Shown: positions 26,067-34,648 of the stretch, one piece after another
Layout: every line of letters begins with the position of its first letter
How positions within the stretch are numbered: position 1 is the stretch's first letter
Assembly (NCBI RefSeq): GCF_028826155.1
Contig: NZ_JAQGPN010000004.1
Coordinates: forward strand, 99,933-163,932
DNA length: 64,000 nt
Reading direction: 5' to 3'
Source: Mesorhizobium shangrilense
GTDB taxonomy: Bacteria; Pseudomonadota; Alphaproteobacteria; Rhizobiales; Rhizobiaceae
Made by a program: the position numbers and the translations under genes
Notes under the pieces: model-generated
What the model was told of the DNA's origin: nothing
Seen by the model: only the letters and a program-made list of their open reading frames with translations
Database searches by the model: none

Positions 26067-27139
26067 GTGCATCTGCCATGTCGACGACGCTGCATCTATT
26101 CAAAGACATGTTCAGCCGCGAGCGGCGACTGGTGCTTGAACATGGTGCGATCCGGGTCCACGCCTTCAAATATGCCTCAGGTATAGAGGCGCTGGAGATC
26201 TCTACCGGGGCGGCCCGTTTCACTCTATTGCCCTTCAAGGGCCAGCAGATCTGGGACGCCTGGGTGGGCGACAGACGACTGACGATGCAGTCGGTGTTCG
26301 ACGCGCCGATAGATACACGCGAGTTCCGCAAAACCTACGGTGCCTTCTTCGTCCACTGTGGAGGCACCGCCATCGGCTCCCCACAGGCCGGCGAACACCA
26401 CTTGCCGCATGGAGAGCTTCCCAACATTCCATTTGATCGCGCACATTTGCTCCTGGGGACCGAAGACGGAGAGCACTTCGTCGAATCAAGTGGGGTCGCC
26501 AGCGATCGCGAAGCTTTTTCCCACGCGTTTGAATTCAGACCAACGCTGCGATTCTTCGAAGGGCGCGCTGACGTATATTGCACCGTCACCATCGAAAACG
26601 TGGGCGGCGACCACATGCCCTGCATGTATCTCGGACACGTCAATTTCGCGCCGGTTCCCGCTGCGCGCTTGAGCGATGGTGGCAATGACGCTGCCTACAC
26701 GTGGGCAAAGCCCTCGCTTCCGAGCACAGCACCGCAAAGCGTTCATGACTGGCACGACCGTGTCAGCTCAGATTTCAGTCAGCACCGTCTGGTCGGCACA
26801 GACGACCGCGTCGAGCCCGAGTTTGTGAAGACACTGAAATTGCCGTCCGGCGCAGATGGTTGGACGCATAGCGCGCAGCTACTTGCTGACGGAAGCGCAG
26901 ATTTCGTGAGTTGGCAGCCAGCAGACCTACCCTACGCAGTTCGCTGGATCACGCGGGCTTCGGAGCGTCAGGCCATGGGCTTCGCTTTACCAGCTACAGC
27001 CGGGCCTGAAGGCCGGGAAGCTGCTCGCCAGAAAGGTGATCTGTTCTATCTCGACCCCGGCGGACGCTTTACAACCCAAATGCGCTTCGGCGCCTTACGG
27101 CGCGATGAGGCAAATCAACTCCTCCAGCAGATCACATAA
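26063..27139 (+). CDS. DUF4432-family, aldose-epimerase-like protein
   Basis: Protein of 358 residues. Its GTG start at 26063 overlaps the IclR stop; an in-frame ATG at 26078 is the alternative. The pattern LEISTGAARFTLLPFKGQQIWDAWVGDRRL and GTAIGSPQAGEHHLPHGELPN matches DUF4432, a beta-sandwich family related to galactose mutarotases. It may interconvert anomers or isomers of the sugar handled by this operon. It is the last gene of the unit. Confidence 0.8.
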   Translation: MSASAMSTTLHLFKDMFSRERRLVLEHGAIRVHAFKYASGIEALEISTGAARFTLLPFKGQQIWDAWVGDRRLTMQSVFDAPIDTREFRKTYGAFFVHCGGTAIGSPQAGEHHLPHGELPNIPFDRAHLLLGTEDGEHFVESSGVASDREAFSHAFEFRPTLRFFEGRADVYCTVTIENVGGDHMPCMYLGHVNFAPVPAARLSDGGNDAAYTWAKPSLPSTAPQSVHDWHDRVSSDFSQHRLVGTDDRVEPEFVKTLKLPSGADGWTHSAQLLADGSADFVSWQPADLPYAVRWITRASERQAMGFALPATAGPEGREAARQKGDLFYLDPGGRFTTQMRFGALRRDEANQLLQQIT

Positions 27140-28039
27140 TTCCGACATCGACGGCGCCTGGTTTTCGGTTAAGTTGAGTTCAATTGCCGCTCGGCGACCT
27201 TTCCCTACCACTCAAATTGCAAGACTTGTCGGCCAGTTGCTGATGGCTATCCCTCGAAGGCCGAAGGCGTATGCCACGCATTTCTTCCGGTACCCGATGC
27301 GACGCTCTTCAACAGGGGCAGGAAAAGGACGCTTCAGAAGCCAATTCTTAGACTTGCACCAGGCGACGGAGCGGCGCTCGAGGATCTCGAAGCGGCGGTG
27401 GGGCGAGCCAGAAGGAGAACGAGCGCCTACGCCTCCAGCGCAAGCTTGACGACCTGCGCATCGGCGGTCGCTACTCGGCGGCGCTCACCACCATCAAATC
27501 CCGGGCATCGGGTAGTCGGCGGGCTGGCGATGCGTCGCGGCCCCAACACTTTGCGCTATGGCCAAAGCACCGAGCCTGGACCGTCGCGCCCTCGTCCTAA
27601 TTGACCATCTGCAGCTCGCTGTATGCAGGAGCAACGGTGTCTGCACGGACCGTATTTCGCGAGCCCGAGAAGCGCATCTTCGAGTGCAGGTGCGGCTTCG
27701 AGGCCAGCGACCGGCTTCAGGGCCCGAGACCCACCTAACCGAGACGTTTGCACATCACAATCGAACGGCTGCTCTCCACGTGCGTTCGCTAAGAGCGGAC
27801 AGGCCGATACCGGCCCCTGAGCGGCGATGCTGGCGATCCCTTTTCTCCTCGCGCTCTTTCTCGTTGTCGGTTTCTTCGACGTTCGACGGATCTTCGATCC
27901 CCCAGCGAGCAGACATCGGATGGCCGGACATGCGTTGAGAACATTGTCGCAGCGAGCACGAGACCGAATAGCGTGCACACCAAACCAGCCGTGCCTCCAG
28001 CAACGACGGACGTGATTTTTTTGCGGCAAGGAGGCCATT
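27140..28039. other. 900 bp of degraded sequence without an intact gene
   Basis: Fragments of coding-like sequence appear in changing frames. One, near 27380-27500, reads ENERLRLQRKLDDLR, a coiled-coil-like stretch. Another, near 27620-27740, reads RIFECRCGFEASDR, like half of a zinc ribbon. Neither has a start, ribosome site or full domain. The stretch borders the insertion-sequence remnants at 28.0 and 29.7 kb and looks like insertion and decay scars. Confidence 0.45.
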
Positions 28040-28120
28040 ATGGGGTCTGGCAATTTCAGTGATGAGTTCAAGCGTGATGCGGTCGCGCAGATCACCGAGC
28101 GGGGTTATCCGTTTGGATAA
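28040..28120 (+). mobile_element. IS3-family transposase OrfA, N-terminal fragment
   Basis: After a GGAGG ribosome site, the ATG at 28040 opens MGSGNFSDEFKRDAVAQITERGYP, which is the start of IS3-type OrfA proteins (the HTH follows in intact copies). The frame then leaves homology and stops after 26 codons. The rest of the element and its terminal inverted repeats are not visible. Confidence 0.75.
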
Positions 28121-28365
28121 CATTCGGTCTCGGCATGCATTCTACAAACATGATGCGAGCATCGTCCAGGAATGCTTCGGTCTGGTGGACGTCACCAGCG
28201 CGATCTCGGAACTCGTTTTGCGGCGCCTGGCGTGATCTCATCAGAGCCGTTCCAAATGGCGCTCATCTCTTGGGGCGACGGACCCATCACAGTTGTGAAT
28301 CATTTGGCAAACAACGATTCAGCAAACTCGTTGGACGTCGCATCCGCCTCCGGCCAGAATCGCGC

Positions 28366-28638
28366 ATGTCAAAACCCGCGAAACCACCGCTCTATCTTTG
28401 CCGCATCAATCCCGCCTGCAATCTGGCGCGGTTCTATGTGCTGTCAGTGCAGCCAACCTTGTTCGGCGGCGCCTCGCTCGTCCGCAATTGGGGGCGGATC
28501 GGAACCAAAGGCCGGGCCAAGGTGGAGACGTTTGACGAGACTGAAATGGTCGATGCCGCGTTCAAGTCGCTTGAACGCGCAAAGCGCCGGCGGGGCTACG
28601 TCCACCTCCAAACCGCCGGTTCCGGGTTGCCCGGGTGA
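28366..28638 (+). CDS. WGR-domain protein, small
   Basis: Protein of 90 residues from the ATG at 28366. It consists of little more than a WGR domain: LCRINPACNLARFYVLSVQP, then VRNWGRIGTKGRAKVETFD with the Trp-Gly-Arg core, then AFKSLERAKRRRGYV. WGR domains bind nucleic acids and occur alone in many rhizobial accessory regions. Neighbours are transposase and methyltransferase relics, so its role is open. The open frame extends upstream, but that part does not resemble protein. Confidence 0.75.
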   Translation: MSKPAKPPLYLCRINPACNLARFYVLSVQPTLFGGASLVRNWGRIGTKGRAKVETFDETEMVDAAFKSLERAKRRRGYVHLQTAGSGLPG

Positions 28639-28818
28639 GTGTTCCTTGCTGTCCAACGAAATCGAGCCGCAGGGTCATCAAGACGCATCGGCATTCGCTG
28701 AACGAGCGAGCGGCCAAGCTGTCAAACCGTGCTCCATGCTCACGGCCGAAAACAACACGGCGTGACTTCGATATCATCGATTCAGAACCATCGAGTAACG
28801 GGGGCAAATCGCCATCTC

Positions 28819-29145
28819 TCAGGCCCGTTGCATGCGGGCGCGGATCCGCGAAAGTTCCGTGAGATCGCCGAGATCACGCCTGCCCTGATGCGTCAGGAGG
28901 CGGCGCAGCACCGCTAGCGCTTCCACCCGGTCATAGCCTTCCGCAATGAGCAGGCTGAAGGTGGCGCGCATAAGCAACTTGGTCTGCGGTTCTGCAGATG
29001 TCGTGGTGAAACCATCGCTGACGGCATCGATGTAGCAGATCGTTGCGGCCGCGAGTGCGGCGTCCACGCGGTCGACCTCGGGCGCGCGCTTGGCGGCCAG
29101 TCGCAAGCGGTATTGACGCTGACGCTGCTGATGGTTGCTGTTCAT
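28819..29145 (-). CDS. Conserved hypothetical helical protein
   Basis: Protein of 108 residues from the ATG at 29145; an upstream in-frame ATG at 29223 lies within the divergent methyltransferase remnant. It is rich in Gln and Arg at the N-terminus ([19 protein letters not shown]) and then predicted helical ([30 protein letters not shown]). I do not recognise a family. It is divergent from, and overlaps by 15 bp, the start of the cytosine methyltransferase pseudogene, so it may have been a partner gene. Confidence 0.55.
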   Translation of the reverse strand: MNSNHQQRQRQYRLRLAAKRAPEVDRVDAALAAATICYIDAVSDGFTTTSAEPQTKLLMRATFSLLIAEGYDRVEALAVLRRLLTHQGRRDLGDLTELSRIRARMQRA

Positions 29146-29640
29146 CGGTTCCGGACGGTTCTGGAAATCTGCGCCGGTGCGGGAGGCCAGGCGCTCGGGC
29201 TCGATGCCGCCGGTTTCCTCCATCTGGGGCTAGTTGAAGTCGACGAGGACGCGACCGCTACCTTGCGAGTGAACCGTCCGGAATAGCCAGTCATCCACGA
29301 CGACGACCTGCGCGAGCTCGATCTCGGCGCTGTGGCCGGCGAGCGCCGAGGCGCCCACGATGAACGTGACCTGTTTCCTGAGGCGCTGCGTCTCGTGCGT
29401 GAGCTTAAACCGAAAGCAGTCATGCTCGACAACGTGACGGGCATGCTACATGCGCCGAACAGCGTCAACCGGCTGCGCATCCTCTCGGAATTGACACGCC
29501 TTGGCTACGATGCGGAATGGCGCATTCTTGAAGGGCCGGACTGTGGGCTGCCGCAGAAACGCCGCAGAGCCATCCTTGTTGGCTTCCAGCCGGGTATCAT
29601 CCATCGTTTCCGTTGGCCTCGTCAGCGTCGATCGTGTCAT
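29131..29640 (+). pseudogene. DNA (cytosine-5) methyltransferase remnant
   Basis: From 29131 the frame reads [20 protein letters not shown] (motif I) and [18 protein letters not shown] (motif II). An in-frame TAG at 29284 then replaces the expected Trp. After VIHDDDLRELDL the text jumps to ERRGAHDERDLFPEALRLV, so the segment holding the catalytic Pro-Cys motif has been deleted in frame. Later pieces are VMLDNVTGML (ENV-type motif VI), CGLPQKRRRAILVGF (motif VIII) and then loss of homology near 29640. With the nucleophile gone the product cannot methylate DNA. No restriction enzyme gene is nearby. Confidence 0.85.
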
Positions 29641-29705
29641 GTCTCCAGGGCTGGTCGCAAGTTGGGCCTCAGGCACATGCGCACAAAACCCTACACTCTT
29701 AAAAC

Positions 29706-29898
29706 CACTGCAAGGCCGAGCGGCTCATCCAGACCGCGCTGCGCAAATGGGCCTATGCCCTCGCATACACGACCTCGGGCCACCGCGCCGCCCCGGCTGC
29801 ATCGCTACAATTGGCACAGGCCGGCAGCCTAAGGGCAGAAAAAACCAATCGGCACTCTCTGCCGAAGCGAGGACAACCTATTGAGGCTCCACAGCTAG
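29706..29898 (+). mobile_element. IS481-family transposase, C-terminal remnant
   Basis: Three frames carry consecutive parts of the C-terminus of an IS481-type transposase: CKAERLIQTALRKWAYALAY, then LHRYNWHRP, then RSEDNLLRLHS followed by TAG at 29896. The frame changes show decay. The catalytic DDE core lies upstream in intact elements and is absent here. Confidence 0.75.
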
Positions 29899-29937
29899 CT
29901 GTTCAATCCCGCGCCGTCTTCTCCACCCGTGGCCGGT

Positions 29938-30897
29938 TCAGGCTGAAGCTCGCCGGACGATCGCCATCGTCTCGTCTTGCGGCGGCGACAGGTCCACGTC
30001 GTTGCCAAGCATCTTCAGCAAAGGGGTGCTCCAGATATCGGCCCATTTTTCGATGTCGAGACGAACCGTCGTCACCCCGATGTTCGAGATCGGGCGGTCA
30101 CCGATTCCCATCAGACCGATGCGGCCGGGGCCGAAGCGCTCACGGCCTATCGTTGCGAGAAGATATGCCGCGACCTCGTCCGTATGTGCGCAAAGCCCGT
30201 CAAGAGCGTCCGGGCCTTCCAGGTGATCTTGCTGAAATTGTCGAAATCCCGTTTCGTCATAAGGCAGGCGCAGGATGCGCGGTTCCGGCAAACCGTGATC
30301 TGTCGCGATCCGGCGTATGGTCTCGATCCGGGGGGTTACAAGGGCCTGCGGCATCGGATGAGCGGGCATGACATAGGCAAGGCGTTCGAAGCCGTGTGAA
30401 ACCAAGTATTCCGTCTGAGTGCGGGCCGCGAGCCGGATGAAGGCGTCCAGATCCGTATGATGATAGAGAATGCCCGCGGCCGACATGTGCCGGATCGTCT
30501 CTCGCGGCAGCGGCGACAGGGACACCACAAGAGCCGGCGTGATGCTGGAAAGCAGGCCAGTGATCCGCGGGAGCGTCTCGGCCCCCGATTGCAACACGAA
30601 TTCATAGCCGGACCGTTCAAGGCGGTCGCCAATTCCACCATAGATCTGCGGATAGGTGGGGCCGAGATCCCAGCTCGGCAGGATGCCGAGCACTAGCCGG
30701 CTGTTGCCGGAACGCAGCAGCCGGGCTGCGGCGGAAGGGACGTAGCCCATGTCCCGGGCGGCCTTCTTCACACGGGCGACCGTATCATCAGGAATTCCGC
30801 TGCCGGGCGTACCGTTCAGGGCGTAGCTGACCGTCGCCCGCGACAGGCCGACGGCCCTGGCGATGTCGCTGGTCGTAACTCGTGTCGTTCTTTTCAT
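29938..30897 (-). CDS. LacI-family transcriptional regulator
   Basis: Protein of 319 residues from the ATG at 30897. Residues about 6-60 are the LacI HTH and hinge: TTSDIARAVGLSRATVSYALNG and VKKAARDMGYVPSAAARLL. The periplasmic-binding-like sensor follows (LVLGILPSWDLGPTYPQIYGG). It is divergent from the MFS transporter gene, with two identical inverted repeats at 31000-31042 in between, which are its probable operators. Confidence 0.9.
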   Translation of the reverse strand: MKRTTRVTTSDIARAVGLSRATVSYALNGTPGSGIPDDTVARVKKAARDMGYVPSAAARLLRSGNSRLVLGILPSWDLGPTYPQIYGGIGDRLERSGYEFVLQSGAETLPRITGLLSSITPALVVSLSPLPRETIRHMSAAGILYHHTDLDAFIRLAARTQTEYLVSHGFERLAYVMPAHPMPQALVTPRIETIRRIATDHGLPEPRILRLPYDETGFRQFQQDHLEGPDALDGLCAHTDEVAAYLLATIGRERFGPGRIGLMGIGDRPISNIGVTTVRLDIEKWADIWSTPLLKMLGNDVDLSPPQDETMAIVRRASA

Positions 30898-30999
30898 CAG
30901 TGCATGCCCGCCATCCTGCCGCGCCCCGCCGACGCTCACGGCCGACGTTCTAGCAGAGCGGCCACGTGAAGATAGGAGAAGATTCCGCTTGCATAATGC

Positions 31000-31015
31000 A
31001 CTTACACGAGTAAGT
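31000..31015. promoter_or_regulatory. Candidate LacI operator 1
   Basis: ACTTACACGAGTAAGT is an inverted repeat with 6-bp arms (ACTTAC/GTAAGT) around a 4-bp centre. An identical copy lies 27 bp downstream. The divergent LacI gene and the transporter start (31071) flank it. Confidence 0.75.
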
Positions 31016-31026
31016 TGTCGCGCGGA

Positions 31027-31042
31027 ACTTACACGAGTAAGT
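31027..31042. promoter_or_regulatory. Candidate LacI operator 2
   Basis: Second exact copy of ACTTACACGAGTAAGT, here extended by one paired base on each side. It lies 29 bp before the transporter start, where a bound repressor would block transcription. Confidence 0.75.
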
Positions 31043-31070
31043 TACCAGATTATCAGCGAAGGGAAGAGTC

Positions 31071-32414
31071 TTGTTGAGCGATAGGGTTGAAATAGGCGGC
31101 GCGCGGGCCGACGGAAAGCTGACGGGAGGGCAGCGGCGCGCGATGTTCGCCGCAACGCTCGGCACGCTGATCGAATGGTATGACTACGCGCTTTACGGTG
31201 TTGCTGCGGGTCTGGTCATCTCCCCGCTGTTCTTCCCGCAGGCGATCGGCGACACGGCGGCGATCGTGGCTTTCGCCACCTTCGCAGTCGGGTTCCTGAT
31301 CCGGCCGCTCGGCGGCCTGGTGATCGCCCATATCGGCGACACCATCGGCCGCAAGCCTGCGCTGATTCTGACGATCCTGCTCATGGGGATCGCCACGACC
31401 GCCATCGGCGTACTGCCAACCGCCGCGCAGATCGGCATCTGGGCGCCGATCCTGCTCGTGTTCCTTCGTGCGCTTCAGGGCTTCGGCGCCGGCGCCGAGC
31501 TTTCGGGTGCGCTGACGGTCGCGGCGGAATACACGCCGGCGAGCCGTCGCGGCTTCTTCACGGGCGTCATCAACGGCGTCGGCGCTGCCGGTTCCGCCAT
31601 TGCGATGATTGCCTTCATGCTCGTGTCGCAGATGGACAACGAAGCGTTCCTGGCCTGGGGCTGGCGTATCCCGTTCCTGTTTTCCGCCGTGCTGTTCGTG
31701 CTTGCGCTCTATATCCGGCGCACGCTGGAGGAATCGCCGGAGTATCTCGCGGCGAAGGAGAAGAGCGAGCTTCAGGCGAAGGAAGCCCACATTCCGCTGG
31801 CGCAGGTGTTCAGGAGCAGCCCGCGCCGCATGGTCCTCGGCATACTGCTGTGGACCGGCCACAACGCGAACGCCTATATCGTGCTGGCCTTCGCGCTGAG
31901 CTATCTGACCAACACCGTCGGCTTCACCCGTACCGAAGGCCTGACGATCACGCTGGGCGCGACCCTGCTCGGCTGCTTCGCCGCTCCGTTCTGGGGCGCT
32001 GTCGCCGACAGGCGCGGGGCAAAGCAGGTCTATGGCTGGACCATGGTCTTCGGCGCTCTCTTTGCCATCCCGCTGTTCATGATGATGAGCACGGGGCAGT
32101 TCTGGATCGCCATGCTCGGCTTGTGCATCGCTTCGGGCATCGTGCTCGGCGGCACCAGCGGCTCGGCGGGTGCGGTCACGACGAACCTTTTCCCACCGGA
32201 ATTCCGGTTCTCCGGGGTCGCCGTCTCCAAGGAAATCAGCGCTGCCGCCATCGCCGGCCCGACCCCTTTCATCGCCGCCGCCCTGGTTGCAGCCAATGGC
32301 GGGCAACCTTGGTACACCGCGACCTATGTGGCCGCCTGTTGCCTCGTCACCGTGATCTCGCTGCTGCTGATGGGCCGTGGGGTCGGCAATGTCGGTATCG
32401 AGAAAATCCGGTAG
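31071..32414 (+). CDS. MFS transporter, metabolite:H+ symporter (MHS) type
   Basis: Inner-membrane protein of 447 residues with about twelve transmembrane segments. The start is the TTG at 31071, preceded by AAGGGAAGAG; no ATG precedes the first helix. Marks of the MHS branch are GTLIEWYDYALYGVAAGLV at residues about 30-48, FLIRPLGGLVIAHIGDTIGRK, and LRALQGFGAGAELSGALTV. Such carriers import organic acids (shikimate, ketoglutarate, dicarboxylates) with protons. The FMN oxidase and aldolase genes downstream suggest a hydroxy acid as substrate. Confidence 0.88.
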   Translation: MLSDRVEIGGARADGKLTGGQRRAMFAATLGTLIEWYDYALYGVAAGLVISPLFFPQAIGDTAAIVAFATFAVGFLIRPLGGLVIAHIGDTIGRKPALILTILLMGIATTAIGVLPTAAQIGIWAPILLVFLRALQGFGAGAELSGALTVAAEYTPASRRGFFTGVINGVGAAGSAIAMIAFMLVSQMDNEAFLAWGWRIPFLFSAVLFVLALYIRRTLEESPEYLAAKEKSELQAKEAHIPLAQVFRSSPRRMVLGILLWTGHNANAYIVLAFALSYLTNTVGFTRTEGLTITLGATLLGCFAAPFWGAVADRRGAKQVYGWTMVFGALFAIPLFMMMSTGQFWIAMLGLCIASGIVLGGTSGSAGAVTTNLFPPEFRFSGVAVSKEISAAAIAGPTPFIAAALVAANGGQPWYTATYVAACCLVTVISLLLMGRGVGNVGIEKIR

Positions 32415-32423
32415 GGGCCGACG

Positions 32424-33713
32424 ATGAACCGCCGCTTGCCGCGTTACAGAGATCTGAAGGATCTGATCCGCTTCAGGGCGTTTGATTTTGCAGGAACGAG
32501 ACGCAGGCTCGCCTCGGCCTGGACGATCGACGACCTGCGCACAATCGCCCGGCGGCAGACTCCGGCCGGCCCGTTCGACTATGTCGATGGCTCGGCCGAG
32601 GACGAGGTCACGATCCGCAAGGTTCGCGACTATTTCCGCGAGGTGGAGTTCCAGCCGGGCATCCTGCGCGACGTGTCGGCGAACGACCCGTCCACGGAAC
32701 TCTTCGGCAAGCGGATGCACTTGCCGTTCGGCTTCGCGCCGACGGGCTTCACGCGGCTGATGCATACGGCGGGCGAACGTGCCGTGGCGAAGGTGGCGGG
32801 CGAAAAGGGCATTCCCTATGCGCTCTCCACCATGGGGACCACCAGCATCTCCGATCTCGCCACCGCCGCGCCGGCCACCCATAAATGGTTCCAGCTTTAC
32901 CTTTGGAAGGACCGTGACTTGTCGCGGCAGTTCATCGAGACCGCGAAGCGCTGCGGCTACGATGCGCTGGTCGTCACGGTCGATGTGCCGACGGCGGGCA
33001 ACCGGTTGCGCGATTTGCGCAACGGCATGACCATGCCGCCGCAACTGACGCTGAAATCGCTGATCGACGCATCGCTCAGGCCGCGCTGGTGGTTCGACCT
33101 GCTGACGACGGAACCGCCCCGCTTCGCTTTCGCCTCGGAGGATTCCGGGGCCGGCGCGGCCGCGCTCGTCGCCCGGCTTTACGACCCGGCGGCGAAGCTG
33201 GAAGACATCGGCTGGATGCGCGAGGCCTGGGACGGTCCGCTTGTCGTCAAGGGCATCCAGACCCTGGATGATGCCAGGCGCGTCGCCGATTTCGGCGCGG
33301 ACGGCATCGTTCTGTCCAATCACGGCGGGCGTCAGCTCGACCGTGCCCCGCTGCCGCTGCGCCTGCTACCCGAGGCGGTCGAGGCCGTGGGACGGCGGAC
33401 GACGGTCATGATCGACACTGGGATCACCAGCGGCGCCGACATCGTCGCCGCGCTTGCGCTCGGCGCGAAATTCGCGTGGGTCGGTCGCGCCTATCTCTAC
33501 GGCCTGATGGCGGGCGGGGAGGCCGGCGTGATGCGGGCGGCAGAGATTCTCGAATCCGAAATCGTGCGCACCATGAAGCTGCTCGGCGTCCAGCGGATCG
33601 ATCAACTGAATCCTGACCATGTTCTCCTGCTGGAGGACGTGCAGGCAAGGGCGACCGCGCGGGCACAACGGCGCCTGGCCGTAAACGCGACGCGGGAAAG
33701 AAGCGAAGTATGA
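32424..33713 (+). CDS. FMN-dependent alpha-hydroxy-acid dehydrogenase/oxidase (LldD-like)
   Basis: Protein of 429 residues, some 40-50 longer than usual because of extra N- and C-terminal parts. The FMN barrel shows FDYVDGSAEDE, PFGFAPTGFTRLMH, LSTMGTTSISDLA, and the active-site IVLSNHGGRQLDRAP with catalytic His and substrate-binding Arg. It would oxidise an alpha-hydroxy acid to the keto acid. It follows the transporter by 9 bp and overlaps the aldolase gene by 4 bp, so its product is probably the aldolase substrate. L-lactate is possible, but the context favours a longer sugar acid. Confidence 0.88.
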   Translation: MNRRLPRYRDLKDLIRFRAFDFAGTRRRLASAWTIDDLRTIARRQTPAGPFDYVDGSAEDEVTIRKVRDYFREVEFQPGILRDVSANDPSTELFGKRMHLPFGFAPTGFTRLMHTAGERAVAKVAGEKGIPYALSTMGTTSISDLATAAPATHKWFQLYLWKDRDLSRQFIETAKRCGYDALVVTVDVPTAGNRLRDLRNGMTMPPQLTLKSLIDASLRPRWWFDLLTTEPPRFAFASEDSGAGAAALVARLYDPAAKLEDIGWMREAWDGPLVVKGIQTLDDARRVADFGADGIVLSNHGGRQLDRAPLPLRLLPEAVEAVGRRTTVMIDTGITSGADIVAALALGAKFAWVGRAYLYGLMAGGEAGVMRAAEILESEIVRTMKLLGVQRIDQLNPDHVLLLEDVQARATARAQRRLAVNATRERSEV

Positions 33714-34492
33714 GCTACGGCGTAGAGAAGATTTCGGGCTCCCGGCGCACGCAGGCCAACGACATCCGCGGCCAGCTTCGTCACCGGGCCTTGCGGGGAA
33801 CCTTCCAGATCATTCCGGATCCGGTGGTGACGGAGATCCTCGCGGCCGCCGGGGCGGATTTCGCGCTCGTCGACGGAGAGCACGGCGCGATCGGCATCGA
33901 GCGCCTCGAAAGCCTCGTCAGGGCGGGGGACGCGCGGGGGCTGCCCATCCTCTACCGCGCGGCCTCGGCGAGCGACGATATCTCCAAGGCGCTGGACACC
34001 GGGATCGCAGGGATTGTCGTCCCACGGGTCGAACGCGCGCAGGAAGCGCGGCAGGTCGTGCAGGCGGTCCGTTTTCCGCCACTGGGCGCGCGCGGGATCG
34101 GCCCCGGCCGAGCCGCGCTGTTCGGGCTCGACATGGCAAGTCTACGCCAACGCGCCAACGACGACCTGCTGCTGTGCTTGATGATCGAGACGCGAACCGG
34201 TCTCGAGGCACTCGATGCCATCCTGGCGGTGGAAGGCGTCGACGCCATCATGATCGGCCCGGCAGACCTTGCCTCCAGTCTGGGCGTCGCCGCGGGCAGC
34301 GCGGAACATTCCGCCGCCATTGAGATGATCAGGAGCCGCACCCTTGCGACGGGCAAGATATGCGGCATTCATTGCCGCGACGCACAAGACGCCGCATCCC
34401 GCGAAACCGATGGCTTCCATATGCTCGCAATCGGCCTCGATACTGCGTTTCTGGCCGAGGCAGCGACGCGCAATTTCACCGAACAGCGATAA
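33710..34492 (+). CDS. HpcH/HpaI-family aldolase
   Basis: Protein of 260 residues with the pyruvate-aldolase fold: DFALVDGEHGAIGIERLESL, a metal Glu in LCLMIETRTGLEALDAI, and MIGPADLASSLG. Such enzymes cleave 4-hydroxy-2-oxo acids to pyruvate (or pyruvate-like acids) and an aldehyde. The ATG overlaps the stop of the FMN oxidase, which would make the 2-oxo acid. The three-gene unit reads as import, oxidation, cleavage. Confidence 0.88.
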   Translation: MSYGVEKISGSRRTQANDIRGQLRHRALRGTFQIIPDPVVTEILAAAGADFALVDGEHGAIGIERLESLVRAGDARGLPILYRAASASDDISKALDTGIAGIVVPRVERAQEARQVVQAVRFPPLGARGIGPGRAALFGLDMASLRQRANDDLLLCLMIETRTGLEALDAILAVEGVDAIMIGPADLASSLGVAAGSAEHSAAIEMIRSRTLATGKICGIHCRDAQDAASRETDGFHMLAIGLDTAFLAEAATRNFTEQR

Positions 34493-34537
34493 GCCCGCCA
34501 GCCCTCAGATGTTTGAGCGACCTGCTGGGCGGTTTTT
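34493..34537 (+). terminator. Possible rho-independent terminator
   Basis: GCCCGCCAGC directly after the aldolase stop can pair with GCTGGGCGG at 34524-34532, leaving one bulged base. TTTTT follows at 34533-34537. The 21-base loop is long, so the call is tentative. Confidence 0.35.
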
Positions 34538-34648
34538 GCGGCAAGCTCCGAGAAAGGTGAAGGCGATCGTCTTGCGGGCGCACTTTCAGCATGCGCTGTC
34601 GTTCGCAAGTTCCTGATCCGAGTCGCTGCAGAACTGACTGTCCACTCG

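Noticed and set aside
27827..28015. Short plus frame starting with a hydrophobic segment
   Set aside because: The hydrophobic start looks like a signal sequence, but the rest is Arg-rich and unlike protein; the complementary strand gives similar weak candidates.
28135..28365. N-terminal extension of the WGR protein
   Set aside because: The frame is open but its translation is Ser/Arg-rich and unlike a domain; the ATG at 28366 gives a complete WGR protein.
31053..33323. Very long open frame on the minus strand (about 750 codons)
   Set aside because: It is the complement of the MFS transporter and FMN oxidase genes. Its translation is rich in Arg, Gly, His and Asp, with no domain and no ribosome site. 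High G+C leaves such frames open.
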